The notes under the pieces are model-generated. The model saw nothing but the letters and a program-made list of their open reading frames with translations, ran no database searches and was not told the DNA's origin. A stretch of 64,000 nucleotides of DNA. Origin: Rhodococcus sp. SBT000017 (GTDB lineage Bacteria; Actinomycetota; Actinomycetes; Mycobacteriales; Mycobacteriaceae). This document shows, piece after piece, positions 38,978 through 47,607 of this stretch (its first letter is position 1; each line of letters begins with the position of its first letter). The DNA lies in assembly GCF_003688915.1 (NCBI RefSeq), contig NZ_REFU01000001.1, positions 3,844,001 through 3,908,000 of the forward strand, given 5' to 3'. The position numbers were made by a program, and so were the translations under genes.

Positions 38978-39967
38978 CTACTGAATTCGCAGGATCACCT
39001 TCCCGATGGTCTCGGCCTCGTCGAGCATTCGATGTCCTTGCGCCGCTTCGGTTATCGGGATCTCGGCGTGTACGACGGCGGTGACGAGGCCCTCGGAGAT
39101 CATGGGCCACAGGTGTGCGGTCATGTCTGCGACGATGTTCGCTTTGCTCGACGGCCCGGTTTCGGGTCGGCCGCGTAAACCGGCAGCATGCACCGAGCCA
39201 CGTTTGGCGAGGAGTTTGCCGAAATTCAGCTCGCCCTTCACGCCGCCCTGCATGCCGATGGTGACGACGGTGCCGTCCATGGCCAACGCATCGATGTTGC
39301 GGTCGAGGTACTTCGCTCCCATGTTGTCCAGGATCAGGTCGGCACCGTGATCCTTTGTCTGTGAACGTATCTCGGTGACGAAGTCCTGGTTCTTGTAGTC
39401 GATCAGGATGTCGGCTCCGAGGTCTGCGCACATGTCCAACTTGTACTTCGATCCAGCGGTGACGGCGACGGTGACGCCCATCTGCTTGGCCAATTGGATT
39501 GCGTGAGTACCGATTCCGCTGCCGCCGCCGTGAACGAGCAATACCTGCCCCGAACGCATGTGTGCGTCCATCACCAGGTTGGACCACACGGTCGAGGCCA
39601 CTTCCGGAAGTGCCGCTGCCACATGCAGATCGAGGCCCTGCGGTATGGGGAAGAGCTGGGTGGCGGGTACGGCGACCTGCTCGGCGTAGCCGCCTCCGGC
39701 CAACAGAGCGCAGACCCTGTCGCCGACCTTCCAGCCGCTGACACCCTCACCGAGTTCGGAGATGATGCCCGAGCATTCGAGTCCGAGGATGTCGCTGGCA
39801 CCGGGCGGCGGCGGGTACATTCCCTGTCGCTGCATCAGGTCGGCTCGATTGACGGCGGTGGCCGAGACATCGACGATCACCTGTCCGCGATCGGGACGGG
39901 GGTCGGGGACCTCGGTCCATTCCATGACGTCGGGATCGCCGAACTCTTTCAGTGTGATGGCACGCAT
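38978..39967 (-). CDS. NAD(P)H:quinone oxidoreductase, zinc-type alcohol dehydrogenase superfamily
   Basis: A 329-residue MDR-family protein. It shows the quinone oxidoreductase pattern NRADLMQRQGMYPPPPG, LGLECSGII and the NADPH-binding GGGSGIGTHAIQLAK, without zinc-ligand cysteines. It matches Rv3777 in sequence type and position. It probably reduces quinones or other alpha,beta-unsaturated carbonyls. ATG 39967 has GGAG just upstream; the frame is open beyond it only as sequence antisense to the aldo-keto reductase region. Confidence 0.9.
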   Translation of the reverse strand: MRAITLKEFGDPDVMEWTEVPDPRPDRGQVIVDVSATAVNRADLMQRQGMYPPPPGASDILGLECSGIISELGEGVSGWKVGDRVCALLAGGGYAEQVAVPATQLFPIPQGLDLHVAAALPEVASTVWSNLVMDAHMRSGQVLLVHGGGSGIGTHAIQLAKQMGVTVAVTAGSKYKLDMCADLGADILIDYKNQDFVTEIRSQTKDHGADLILDNMGAKYLDRNIDALAMDGTVVTIGMQGGVKGELNFGKLLAKRGSVHAAGLRGRPETGPSSKANIVADMTAHLWPMISEGLVTAVVHAEIPITEAAQGHRMLDEAETIGKVILRIQ

Positions 39968-40002
39968 GTCTCCATAGTGCGCCCCCACTGCCGCAGGCAC
40001 TC

Positions 40003-41037
40003 CTACAGGTCCCAGAGATTGATTCCGAAGTCCTCGGCTTGCGTGTCGATCTCGGCGAGTTCTGCGTCGATGAAGTCCAGATTCTTCAACGCCGCCACGT
40101 TGTTCTCGAGCTGTTCGACGCTCGATGCGCCGATCAGTACCGAGGTCACACGCGGGTCGCGCAGGGCCCAGCTCAGCGCGAGTTGCGCGAGGGATTGGCC
40201 GCGGGTCGAGGCGATGTCGTTCAACGCACGCAGGTGCCCGACGTGGTCGTCGGTGAGCCAGTCCGGATTCAGCGATTTGCCCTGCGCTGCTCTCGAATTC
40301 GACGGGACGCCGTCGAGGTACTTGTCGGTGAGCATGCCCTGGGCCAGAGGTGAGAACGCGATGACGCCCGCGCCCACCGCGTCGAGGGTGTCGAGCAGTT
40401 CGGGTTCGATCCACCGATTGACCATCGAATAACTCGGCTGATGGATCAGTAGAGGAACGCCCGCGTCGGCGAGAAGGTCCGCCATCTTCTGCGTGCCCTC
40501 GGGCTTGTACGAGCTGATGCCGGCGTACAGCGCTTTACCCTGCTGGACAGCGCTGATCAGTGCGCCTGCAGTCTCTTCGATCGGGGTGTCGTGGTCGGGT
40601 CGGTGGCTGTAGAAGATGTCGACGTGGTCGAGTCGCATCCGCGTCAACGATTGCTCGAGCGAGGACAGCAGGTATTTGCGGGAGCCACCGAAGCCGTAGG
40701 GGCCGGGCCACATGTCCCAGCCGGCCTTGCTGGAAATGATCAGCTCGTCGCGATATCCGGCGAAGTCCTCGGAGAAGATGCGGCCGAAGTTCTTCTCCGC
40801 ACTGCCGTACGGCGGGCCGTAGTTGTTGGCCAGGTCGAAGTGCGTGATACCGAGATCGAATGCGCGACGCAGGATCGCGCGTTGGTTCATCAGCGGTACG
40901 TCGTCACCGAAGTTGTGCCACAGCCCCAGCGAGATCGCCGGTAGCTTCGGCCCGCGAGACCCCACTTGCCGGAAGACCATGGACTCGTATCTGTCGGCTG
41001 CGGCAACGAAAGGTGGGTCGATGTTGGGATCTGTCAT
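40003..41037 (-). CDS. Aldo-keto reductase (YghZ/L-glyceraldehyde-3-phosphate reductase type)
   Basis: A 344-residue AKR with the catalytic Asp-Tyr-Lys-His set: FDLANNYG, SSKAGWDMWPGPYG and FYSHRPDHDTP. The segment GLWHNFGDD and ANNYGPPYGSAEKNFG are typical of the YghZ subgroup, which reduces methylglyoxal and L-glyceraldehyde 3-phosphate. It is divergent from a MarR regulator 77 bp away, which may control it. The downstream gene is a separate oxidoreductase 35 bp further. Confidence 0.9.
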   Translation of the reverse strand: MTDPNIDPPFVAAADRYESMVFRQVGSRGPKLPAISLGLWHNFGDDVPLMNQRAILRRAFDLGITHFDLANNYGPPYGSAEKNFGRIFSEDFAGYRDELIISSKAGWDMWPGPYGFGGSRKYLLSSLEQSLTRMRLDHVDIFYSHRPDHDTPIEETAGALISAVQQGKALYAGISSYKPEGTQKMADLLADAGVPLLIHQPSYSMVNRWIEPELLDTLDAVGAGVIAFSPLAQGMLTDKYLDGVPSNSRAAQGKSLNPDWLTDDHVGHLRALNDIASTRGQSLAQLALSWALRDPRVTSVLIGASSVEQLENNVAALKNLDFIDAELAEIDTQAEDFGINLWDL

Positions 41038-41114
41038 AACTCGACCCTAGGTCCCGGACTCGAATCGAACATTCAACCATCGCAAGCTACTCGTCGGTAG
41101 ATTTCTTGCCTAGG

Positions 41115-41627
41115 ATGTCACGGGTGACAGCCGAACTAGCCGTTGGTTCCGGGGGGGACCCGCAGTGGCTCGATACTGCGGAAATGAAAGCATGGCGCGC
41201 CTATATGGACGGCGGGCAGCGATTGATGGGGGTATTGAACAAAGATATGCAGGATCGCCACGATCTGTCGATGGCCGAATACCGAATTCTGGTGATGTTG
41301 TCGGAATCGATCGACGGCTCCATCAGGATGAGTGAGTTGGCCGACGGTGTCCTGTCCTCGAGAAGTCGCCTGACGCATCAGATCAGGCGAATGGAACTCC
41401 AGGACATGGTGACTCGCAGTACCTGCGTCAACGACGGTAGGGGCGTGCTGGCGGTGATCACCGAAGAGGGCCGTCGGCGGTTGGCGGAGGCGGCACCCAC
41501 TCACCTCCGCGGCGTCCGTCAGCACCTCATCGACATCCTCTCGCCCCACGAACTCGAGGTGCTGGGCGACATCTTCGAGAAGGTCGACGCAGCGATGGAC
41601 GCGTCCGGCTCCACACCGCGGCGATGA
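41115..41627 (+). CDS. MarR-family transcriptional regulator
   Basis: About 170 residues with a winged-helix domain: LSMAEYRILVMLSES, RMSELADGVLSSRSRLTHQIRRME (recognition helix) and the wing near DGRGVLAVITEEGRR. It is divergent from the aldo-keto reductase and may repress it. ATG 41115 is taken as the start; ATG 41106 and GTG 41124 are alternatives and no strong ribosome site favours one. Confidence 0.88.
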   Translation: MSRVTAELAVGSGGDPQWLDTAEMKAWRAYMDGGQRLMGVLNKDMQDRHDLSMAEYRILVMLSESIDGSIRMSELADGVLSSRSRLTHQIRRMELQDMVTRSTCVNDGRGVLAVITEEGRRRLAEAAPTHLRGVRQHLIDILSPHELEVLGDIFEKVDAAMDASGSTPRR

Positions 41628-41672
41628 GGGGCGATTGGGCCCCGGTGCGCCCGGCCGTTTAAGATCGCACAC

Positions 41673-41757
41673 GGAAGCGTGGCAGAGCGGCCCAATGCAC
41701 TCGCCTTGAAAGCGAGAGTGGGTAAAACCACCGGGGGTTCGAATCCCTCCGCTTCCG
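41673..41757 (+). tRNA. tRNA-Ser (anticodon TGA)
   Basis: The acceptor stem GGAAGCG pairs with CGCTTCC at the 3' end, the anticodon stem CTCGC/GCGAG encloses loop CTTGAAA with anticodon TGA, a long variable arm follows, and the T arm contains GGTTCGAATCC. Long variable arm and anticodon agree on serine. CCA is not encoded. It directly precedes an integrase gene and is the likely insertion site of the island. Confidence 0.95.
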
Positions 41758-41764
41758 CTGCACG

Positions 41765-41794
41765 TCAGGGGCGGTTTCGACAAACCGCCCCTGA
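41765..41794 (+). terminator. Terminator hairpin downstream of tRNA-Ser
   Basis: A perfect 13-bp stem TCAGGGGCGGTTT / AAACCGCCCCTGA with a CGAC loop starts eight bases after the tRNA. It probably ends tRNA transcription and separates it from the integrase gene. Confidence 0.7.
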
Positions 41795-41859
41795 CACCGA
41801 CGCACCTGGCCATACGCCGGTATGACACACATGTGACACGTCCTCAGTAGGATCGCGAC

Positions 41860-43080
41860 ATGGCGTTGCGAAAAGGCGTGGATAAAGTGGCGCTCCCGAG
41901 CGGGGACATCCGATACGAGGTGCGGGTGCGTCTGGCGCGGGCTGACGGCACTAGACGGCAGACTCGGCGTCGGTTCACTACTGCCGCGCACGCGGGGGAG
42001 TACCTCGACAAGCTGCAAGAGACTATGTCGGCTGAGGCGGTGGCGGCTGCCGCCGACGAGGCTGGAGTCGTAAAGGTGTCCGAGGCGGTCGAGCGTTGGC
42101 TTGCGTCGCAGCGGATCAATCTGACTACTCTCGCGGCTTACACGGCGGCGCTGGCACCAATCGTTGACCGGTTCGGCAATCGCGACGTGCGGACAATTGG
42201 CGACCGAGAGGTAGAGCAGCTCGTGCAAGACCTGGTAGCGGGCACCGGGCCGGGTGAGCGGAAGTGGAAACGAACATCGATCAACCCGATGCTTGCACGC
42301 ACCAAAGCCGTGTGGAAAGACCTTGAGCGGCGGAAGGTCCTGAGCGAAAACCTCATTCAATATGTGAAGCCGTTGCGCAAGAAGGATGACGTCGAAACCT
42401 ACGAGGGTGCGTTGGACTTATCGGACCGACTCGGTGAAGACGAATATGCGCGGCTGCTGACGGTGCACTCCAAAGTGGATCTGCCGCTGTTCGGCGGACA
42501 GCGGTCGGCTGAGTACATGGCCGTGGTCCATGCGCCCATGGTGCACCTGGCGTTGATCGGGTTGCGGCGCGGGGAGCTTGCCGGGTTACGTTGGAGTGCA
42601 ATCGATCTGGATGCAGGGAGAATCACGGTAGCCGCGCGGACCCGGGTTCGAATCAGTGGGCAAACCATTGATCAGAAGAACGGAAAGACCGCCCGCGCAC
42701 GACGGTCCCTGAAACTGCCGGCCCCGGTGCTGGAAGTGCTGAGGGGCACGCATGAACGGCAGCAGATCGCCAGAAAGAGAGCCGGCGATGCATGGATTGG
42801 GGCCCGAGATCTGCACGTGCTCACGCACTGGGACGGCCGCGCGGTGGCACCCCGGACGCTGGACGACTGGTGGAAAGAAGCGCTGCGGTACGCGCGAGTG
42901 CCCCATCGCAGACTCCACGCCGCTCGGCACACCGCAGCGTCGCGACTGATCGCTGCGGGAGCCACACCGTCCGCGGTCGCCGCCTGGCTGGGCCACGCGG
43001 ATGGCGGAACGCTAGTCCTGCGAACCTACGCCCACACCGACGCGTCGGAGGTAGACGCACTGGCGGCACTGCTCGGTTAG
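41860..43080 (+). CDS. int: Tyrosine recombinase (phage-type integrase)
   Basis: A 406-residue integrase with an N-terminal AP2-like arm-binding domain (YEVRVRLARADGTRRQTRRRF), a core-binding domain, and the catalytic domain with GLRRGELAGLRW (first Arg), HAARHT (His-x-x-Arg) and GHADGGTLVLRTYAH (His and Tyr nucleophile near the C terminus). All catalytic residues are present, so it is probably active. It lies about 100 bp downstream of tRNA-Ser(TGA) in the same direction, the standard arrangement after integration into a tRNA 3' end. Confidence 0.95.
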   Translation: MALRKGVDKVALPSGDIRYEVRVRLARADGTRRQTRRRFTTAAHAGEYLDKLQETMSAEAVAAAADEAGVVKVSEAVERWLASQRINLTTLAAYTAALAPIVDRFGNRDVRTIGDREVEQLVQDLVAGTGPGERKWKRTSINPMLARTKAVWKDLERRKVLSENLIQYVKPLRKKDDVETYEGALDLSDRLGEDEYARLLTVHSKVDLPLFGGQRSAEYMAVVHAPMVHLALIGLRRGELAGLRWSAIDLDAGRITVAARTRVRISGQTIDQKNGKTARARRSLKLPAPVLEVLRGTHERQQIARKRAGDAWIGARDLHVLTHWDGRAVAPRTLDDWWKEALRYARVPHRRLHAARHTAASRLIAAGATPSAVAAWLGHADGGTLVLRTYAHTDASEVDALAALLG

Positions 43081-43334
43081 GTACCCTCTGCCGCAAAATA
43101 TTTCAGATCCGTTCCCTGATAGTCCGCGAAATACTCCGGCAGGGGAAAATAGTTATTCAACTCAGTTATTCGGCAGTGCTACTGACCTGCGCAATCGGCC
43201 GATTCCAAGTTTGTCGCTCGTACCCGCCAGCTTTGTAGAATTAGTTTGTCTGAAATAAACTCAGGCACGAAAAATGCTGGTGTAAGCGAAGTTTCGACCT
43301 TGCGGCATGGATTTCTACGGCCTACGGTAGCGCC
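43081..43334. other. AT-richer intergenic region between int and the xis-like gene
   Basis: No gene is seen. The stretch is distinctly richer in A and T than its surroundings (for example around 43095-43170 and 43240-43290). The 10-mer CAACTCAGTT occurs at 43158 and again at 43592, just past the small HTH gene. It may hold the attachment or excisionase-binding sites and the promoter of the next gene, but no site can be fixed. Confidence 0.4.
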
Positions 43335-43577
43335 ATGGATGGCACGGGCGGCAAGTCAGGCGCAAGCAAGTCGGGCGCAGGCGAGGCTTCGTCTAACTCG
43401 CCACGGTTCTTGAGCGCGCGGGATTTCGCCGAGACGACTGGTATTCCCTTGCGCTCGCTCCATCGCTATCTGGCGCAGGGGTTGATCCCGGGTGCCGTGC
43501 GTGTCGGGCCAGGTACGAAATGGCGGATTTCCCCGCCCACCAAGAATTTTGGTCACATCCAGGACTGTCCGAAATGA
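43335..43577 (+). CDS. Small helix-turn-helix protein, probable excisionase
   Basis: An 80-residue protein. After a low-complexity GKSGASKSGAG stretch it has a winged-helix/MerR-like DNA-binding motif: FLSARDFAETTGIPLRSLHRYLAQGLIPGAVRVG (short pieces ARDFAETTG and SLHRYLAQG), ending with KWRI as in excisionases. Its place between int and the replication gene is typical of Xis in integrative elements of actinobacteria. Confidence 0.75.
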   Translation: MDGTGGKSGASKSGAGEASSNSPRFLSARDFAETTGIPLRSLHRYLAQGLIPGAVRVGPGTKWRISPPTKNFGHIQDCPK

Positions 43578-43612
43578 CTTCCGCGTCAATACAACTCAGT
43601 TTATAAGTAGAA

Positions 43613-43640
43613 GAACCCCCGGCTGGACGGCCGGGGGTTC
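43613..43640. repeat. Perfect inverted repeat upstream of the replication gene
   Basis: An 11-bp perfect stem GAACCCCCGGC/GCCGGGGGTTC closes a TGGACG loop. A second, weaker pairing ATCGAGC/GCTCGAT follows at 43641-43675. They lie between the xis-like gene and the rep gene and could be a terminator, an attenuator or part of the replication origin. Confidence 0.6.
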
Positions 43641-43685
43641 ATCGAGCCTAGCGAGAAGCGAGTAACCAGCTCGATTCTCGGTGTT

Positions 43686-45710
43686 ATGCATCCCCCAACG
43701 AAAGGGACTGTCTTGACGGACAGGTCTCAGGGTAGCGCGCGCCCTCATGCGTTCGCAATCCCTGATCACAACGTGTCGAAAGCATTCACCGACTCCAGCT
43801 CCCCGCATGTTCGGTGGAGTGAGCTCTACAAGCTGATCGTGGACTTCAGCGTTCCCGGTCGGGCCCTCGCCCTGGCAAGCGACGGCACCGAAGTTGCGCA
43901 GTCGCTCAAGGCTGGGAACCCGCTGGCGCTCATCACCGAAGCAGAGACGCTCGGTCAGGGTCAGGCCGCGCATGCCGTCGTCGGCCGCATCCGGCCCGAC
44001 CTCCTGACGATCGACCTCGACGGCTGCGCCGACGTCGTCGCATCCGGTGTGCTGCACGCTGCCGAGACCATGAACGCGCCCCTGGTCCACCTCGCAGCGT
44101 CGGGATCGGACGACTCGGTCCACATCGTGCTCGCGCCGCCCACACCCTGGGCTCGAGCCCATCTGACTACCATGATCGACGAACTGCGAATCTGGGCAGG
44201 CTACGACACCCGCGCGGTCGACATCCTCACTCCAGCACGCTATCTACGCTTGCCGGGCGCTGCATCACTCAAGCCGGTCGGTGACTTCTGTCGGCCGATC
44301 GCCGTCGACGGAACGCCCCTCTCCGCTGCCGACGCGGCCGACAGAGCCCGAAGCGCACTGTCCGAAATCGCCTCAGCCACAGCTGAACTCACTATTGCAG
44401 CTGGCGGCCATACGCGGTCACGGCCGAACAAGAAGGCCGAAATTGCCACTGAGCGTGTTGTCCGGACGCTGGCACAGGACATGTCATCGATCGTCGTGAC
44501 CGACGTCGCGCCGCGAGCGTGGCGTCGCAGGAAGCGATTCAGCTACGCCGACTGGCAGCTTTTCATGAGCCACCCTCCGATCGGTACCCGCTCCGACCGG
44601 GCGACCGAAGCGGCCTGGCTGCTTTGGCAATCCGGAATCCGCGACTGGACGATGGCTCGCTGGTACTACCGCAATTGCCCTGTCTTCGAGAAGTTCGCCG
44701 TACGCGAGGGCACAGCCCCGGGTAGCACGCGTGTGCACTGGGAATCCATCGCGAGTCGGGCCCGCGCGCACCGTCCCCCGATGAACGGTGACGAGCACGC
44801 CGTCATTGACCGCGTCCGAGACCACCTGTGCACCTGGACCGATCGGCCTGCTCAAGCCATCGCGATGCTGGCTGTCCTCGAGCATCGCTTCACCGATGGC
44901 CATGGTCTAACCAGTCGCCCCATCGCGGTTCGCGACCTGATGTCGTGGCTCAACATCACTTCGATCGGCACAGCCAAACGTCTCCTCGACGATCTTGTCG
45001 AACAGCAAGCACTCGCCCTCTCCGTCCCTTACGCACAGAGGGCTCCCCGAGAAGCCTCGCGGTATTCGCTCGTTGATCCAGAGTCGCTCTCTACACAGTC
45101 ATCTTCGGAACATGACGTCACAATCCTGGGGGCCTCCGTCCCCCTGACCCCCACCCACGGGAACCCACTCTCGCCGCTCTGGGGCGTATTAGGTGCCGGC
45201 TGCTGGCAGGTCTACACCCACTTGTTGAGTTCGTCGGAACCACTGGCGTCGAACGACCTGGCCTCCGCAGTGGGCACCCCCGTAGGTACCCGTCGGTTCG
45301 GCTGCCTACGCCTACTCGACGCCTTGGTGGACGCTCAACTGGTGAAACGAACGGGCCGCGGCCGTGCCACCAGATGGATAGCAATCGCCGGTGATGCAGT
45401 TCGGCGTGCGGAAGAAGCGACGGGTGCGCTGGATCGCCTCAAAGCATTACGGACTCGTATCAACGCGGAACGGGCCGCGTGGCATGCCGAGACTCGCACC
45501 GAATACTCAAGGGCTCAGCGGGTGCTTCGGCGAATCCTCGACGGACTGGGAGAACACGCTGCGAAGCGCCAACTCGAACTGGGTCTCGGCGAGGATGTGG
45601 ACGAGTACGTGTCGTCGTCTGTGGTGCTCGCGAAGCACAGAAGTCGCCTATGGCGCGACGGTCTACCGCATCGGCCGCCAGGACGGCCATCAGGGCGCGC
45701 GGCTCCGTAG
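43686..45710 (+). CDS. Primase-like replication initiator of the integrative element
   Basis: A 674-residue protein. Residues about 90-240 resemble a small primase/polymerase (AEP) domain: TIDLDGCAD with an Asp-x-Asp pair, DDSVHIVLAP with a His-x-Val strand, and RYLRLPGAASLKP. The rest has winged-helix-like segments (residues about 400-560) and an Arg-rich C terminus. Proteins of this kind are replication proteins of actinobacterial integrative elements and plasmids, which fits the int-xis-rep order. ATG 43686 has no ribosome site; TTG 43713, with AAGGGA just upstream, may be the true start. A decayed partial copy of this gene lies at 47608-47945. Confidence 0.75.
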   Translation: MHPPTKGTVLTDRSQGSARPHAFAIPDHNVSKAFTDSSSPHVRWSELYKLIVDFSVPGRALALASDGTEVAQSLKAGNPLALITEAETLGQGQAAHAVVGRIRPDLLTIDLDGCADVVASGVLHAAETMNAPLVHLAASGSDDSVHIVLAPPTPWARAHLTTMIDELRIWAGYDTRAVDILTPARYLRLPGAASLKPVGDFCRPIAVDGTPLSAADAADRARSALSEIASATAELTIAAGGHTRSRPNKKAEIATERVVRTLAQDMSSIVVTDVAPRAWRRRKRFSYADWQLFMSHPPIGTRSDRATEAAWLLWQSGIRDWTMARWYYRNCPVFEKFAVREGTAPGSTRVHWESIASRARAHRPPMNGDEHAVIDRVRDHLCTWTDRPAQAIAMLAVLEHRFTDGHGLTSRPIAVRDLMSWLNITSIGTAKRLLDDLVEQQALALSVPYAQRAPREASRYSLVDPESLSTQSSSEHDVTILGASVPLTPTHGNPLSPLWGVLGAGCWQVYTHLLSSSEPLASNDLASAVGTPVGTRRFGCLRLLDALVDAQLVKRTGRGRATRWIAIAGDAVRRAEEATGALDRLKALRTRINAERAAWHAETRTEYSRAQRVLRRILDGLGEHAAKRQLELGLGEDVDEYVSSSVVLAKHRSRLWRDGLPHRPPGRPSGRAAP

Positions 45711-45757
45711 ACAGGCGGGGCGCGCCTGCGCGGGCCGCATACGAACGGGAGCAGGCG

Positions 45758-46795
45758 TCAGTTCATGAAGAAATTCGCCTCGGGGCTGAGTTCAGTCAGC
45801 ACGATATTCGTGGGCTCAGAAGGTTGATCGCTCTCCTCGCCGAGCAGAGCGTCGAAGTCCGCCGGTGGTGCCACGTTCAGGAGATATGCGTGTGCCAGAT
45901 CCTTATTGGTCGCTGCGCGGCGCTCGCGCTCCTCAAGGACTGCGGCGGACTTCTCGAAGTGCATTTTGCCGGGCCCGTGTACCGCTTGCTCGGCCTCTGG
46001 TGACGGATGGCGATATGTGAACCGTTCGAACTCGTCGTCCGGCGGACGCCCGGAATCCCCTTGGATCCGGTACAGGTTGCGCAGAACCTCCTCGAAGGTT
46101 GGAAGTGCGCCAGGGGTATCCGACCGGAACAAGTAGGCCCATGGCGTCGAATGTGTCAGATATCTTGGGACATAGAGCTTGTCCAATGTGCGGCTGTTGT
46201 CGTGAGGCGACCCGAGAGGGAAAGCAGATGACGCAGGGTCCTCGAAAATTCGTTTCACGACCTGAGTAGGCAGCAGTGTGCACCCCCACGACAGATCACT
46301 CCAGAAAGCCCCGCTGGGGTGGTAGTCCGCACGTGAGACTCTGTCAGCCAGAGCCACAACGTCGTGATGATTGGTCTGAAACAGGAACCTGTCTGTCGGC
46401 CATCCGTTGTAGAACGCGTGGAGCGGAAGTGCCCCGTCCTCGATGCTCTGAACAATGAGCGTTTCGTACTGCGGGAGGGCCTGATTCTTGGAGTGGTGAG
46501 CCAGTTGTTCGTATCGCACGCCATCATGACTCGAGCGCTTCGCCTGTACCCGCAGCTTGAGCCACAACTCTTCCTCCGAAGAACCGATCCACCACTCCCA
46601 ATCCGCACCGTTTGTTGCCTCCACCGTCCTCGTGAACTTCTTCACTCGCGTAGAGGGCAGCCCTGCCAACCTGATGAGGTTCGTGTCGGTCAGAGACTCT
46701 TCGCCCGGCCCTATCCCATGGGCGATGCCGTGCACCATCGAATGCCAGCTGGACTCGGCGACATCGTTCAGCGCCTCGAACATCTCGTTTGTCAT
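45758..46795 (-). CDS. Hypothetical protein, possible restriction-endonuclease-like fold (DUF6615-like)
   Basis: A 345-residue soluble protein. The segment ATNGADWEWWIG near residue 60 followed by LWLKLRVQAKR near residue 78 has the spacing of a PD-(D/E)xK-type nuclease core with a QxK variant, and it recalls proteins annotated as DUF6615. This is pattern inference, not proof. The rest has no motif I recognise. It is the last gene of a three-gene minus-strand unit, 18 bp after the preceding gene, inside the integrative island, so a defence or element-maintenance role is conceivable. Confidence 0.65.
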   Translation of the reverse strand: MTNEMFEALNDVAESSWHSMVHGIAHGIGPGEESLTDTNLIRLAGLPSTRVKKFTRTVEATNGADWEWWIGSSEEELWLKLRVQAKRSSHDGVRYEQLAHHSKNQALPQYETLIVQSIEDGALPLHAFYNGWPTDRFLFQTNHHDVVALADRVSRADYHPSGAFWSDLSWGCTLLPTQVVKRIFEDPASSAFPLGSPHDNSRTLDKLYVPRYLTHSTPWAYLFRSDTPGALPTFEEVLRNLYRIQGDSGRPPDDEFERFTYRHPSPEAEQAVHGPGKMHFEKSAAVLEERERRAATNKDLAHAYLLNVAPPADFDALLGEESDQPSEPTNIVLTELSPEANFFMN

Positions 46796-46813
46796 CGCTG
46801 TCTGTCTTCCGCG

Positions 46814-47338
46814 CTACTTAGAGCTGCTCGCGAGAAACTTCTCCAGCGCTACTCGGCACAACTTCGATCGCGACTCGGCTGCGACCTTCTTGGCAAGCTG
46901 ATCGATCACCTCGAGGTTGTCCCGCCGCATTCGGAACGATCTCATCGACCGAGGGCCTGCGATCTGACGCTGTGTACGCACGAACAACCCGTCTGACTCC
47001 GCTGTGGAATTCGCCTTCGCGATGAGCTCATGCAGCTCGTCGTGCGACGCCACGATCGCGTCCATGACGAGATCCGGGTACGAGACGGAGTTCTTCTTGG
47101 CGAATGTCGTCGTCGCCTCGGCCAAGGCAGTTGGCAACGATAAACTAACCGGTGCGGTGTCGACGCGACCTTTGGCCTCTCTCGACGTCACGGTCTTGGT
47201 TGCGTGTGTCGCTAAGGCCTTGATTCGCACGCCGACCTTGACCGGCGAGGCTGAAACTCCAGCCGGCTGTTCTGGAGGAATCGAGTCCATGCGCCTGCCT
47301 ATGCCATCGACAGGGGGAAAGGCTGGACTCTCGTTCAC
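46814..47338 (-). CDS. Hypothetical protein with ribbon-helix-helix-like segments, possible ParB-type partition protein
   Basis: A 174-residue basic protein. Two segments look like ribbon-helix-helix motifs: VSLSLPTALAEATTTFAKK in the middle and, at the C terminus, NLEVIDQLAKKVAAESRSK followed by CRVALEKFL. The GTG start at 47338 has GGAGGTG at ideal spacing and overlaps the upstream stop by 4 bp (GTGA). Small RHH proteins after a ParA-like gene often bind partition sites; this reading is inferred from the motif and the element context. Confidence 0.65.
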   Translation of the reverse strand: MNESPAFPPVDGIGRRMDSIPPEQPAGVSASPVKVGVRIKALATHATKTVTSREAKGRVDTAPVSLSLPTALAEATTTFAKKNSVSYPDLVMDAIVASHDELHELIAKANSTAESDGLFVRTQRQIAGPRSMRSFRMRRDNLEVIDQLAKKVAAESRSKLCRVALEKFLASSSK

Positions 47339-47571
47339 GCCGGCACCTCCGCGGTTTCCCGTCGATAGGCGAACAGGTCGTCTTCCGTTAAGACCGCGCT
47401 CGAACGGATTGGAGTATGCAGTATCAGGTCTTCGTCCAAGCCGCACCCCGTGAGGAGAATTCTGTTGAACGACCCCTCGAAGTTCCCTCGGTCGACGTAA
47501 GCGTGGCTCAAGAACAGCTTTGGAACAGGCGGCGGGAGCATGTAGCGAGAGTAAACGAGCTGCGTGCGCAT
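47335..47571 (-). CDS. Short ORF, probably the truncated 3' end of a larger gene (ParA-like tail?)
   Basis: A 78-residue frame translationally coupled to the RHH-like gene. Its ending (ILHTPIRSSAVLTEDDLFAYRRE) loosely recalls the C-terminal helix region of ParA ATPases, but no Walker motif is present. The frame meets a stop just upstream, where the sequence switches to the decayed rep copy, so the 5' end appears to have been lost in a rearrangement. Identity remains uncertain. Confidence 0.45.
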   Translation of the reverse strand: MRTQLVYSRYMLPPPVPKLFLSHAYVDRGNFEGSFNRILLTGCGLDEDLILHTPIRSSAVLTEDDLFAYRRETAEVPA

Positions 47572-47607
47572 CGGTTGGCGGTTTGTGGAACCCCGGCTGG
47601 TTCGTCA

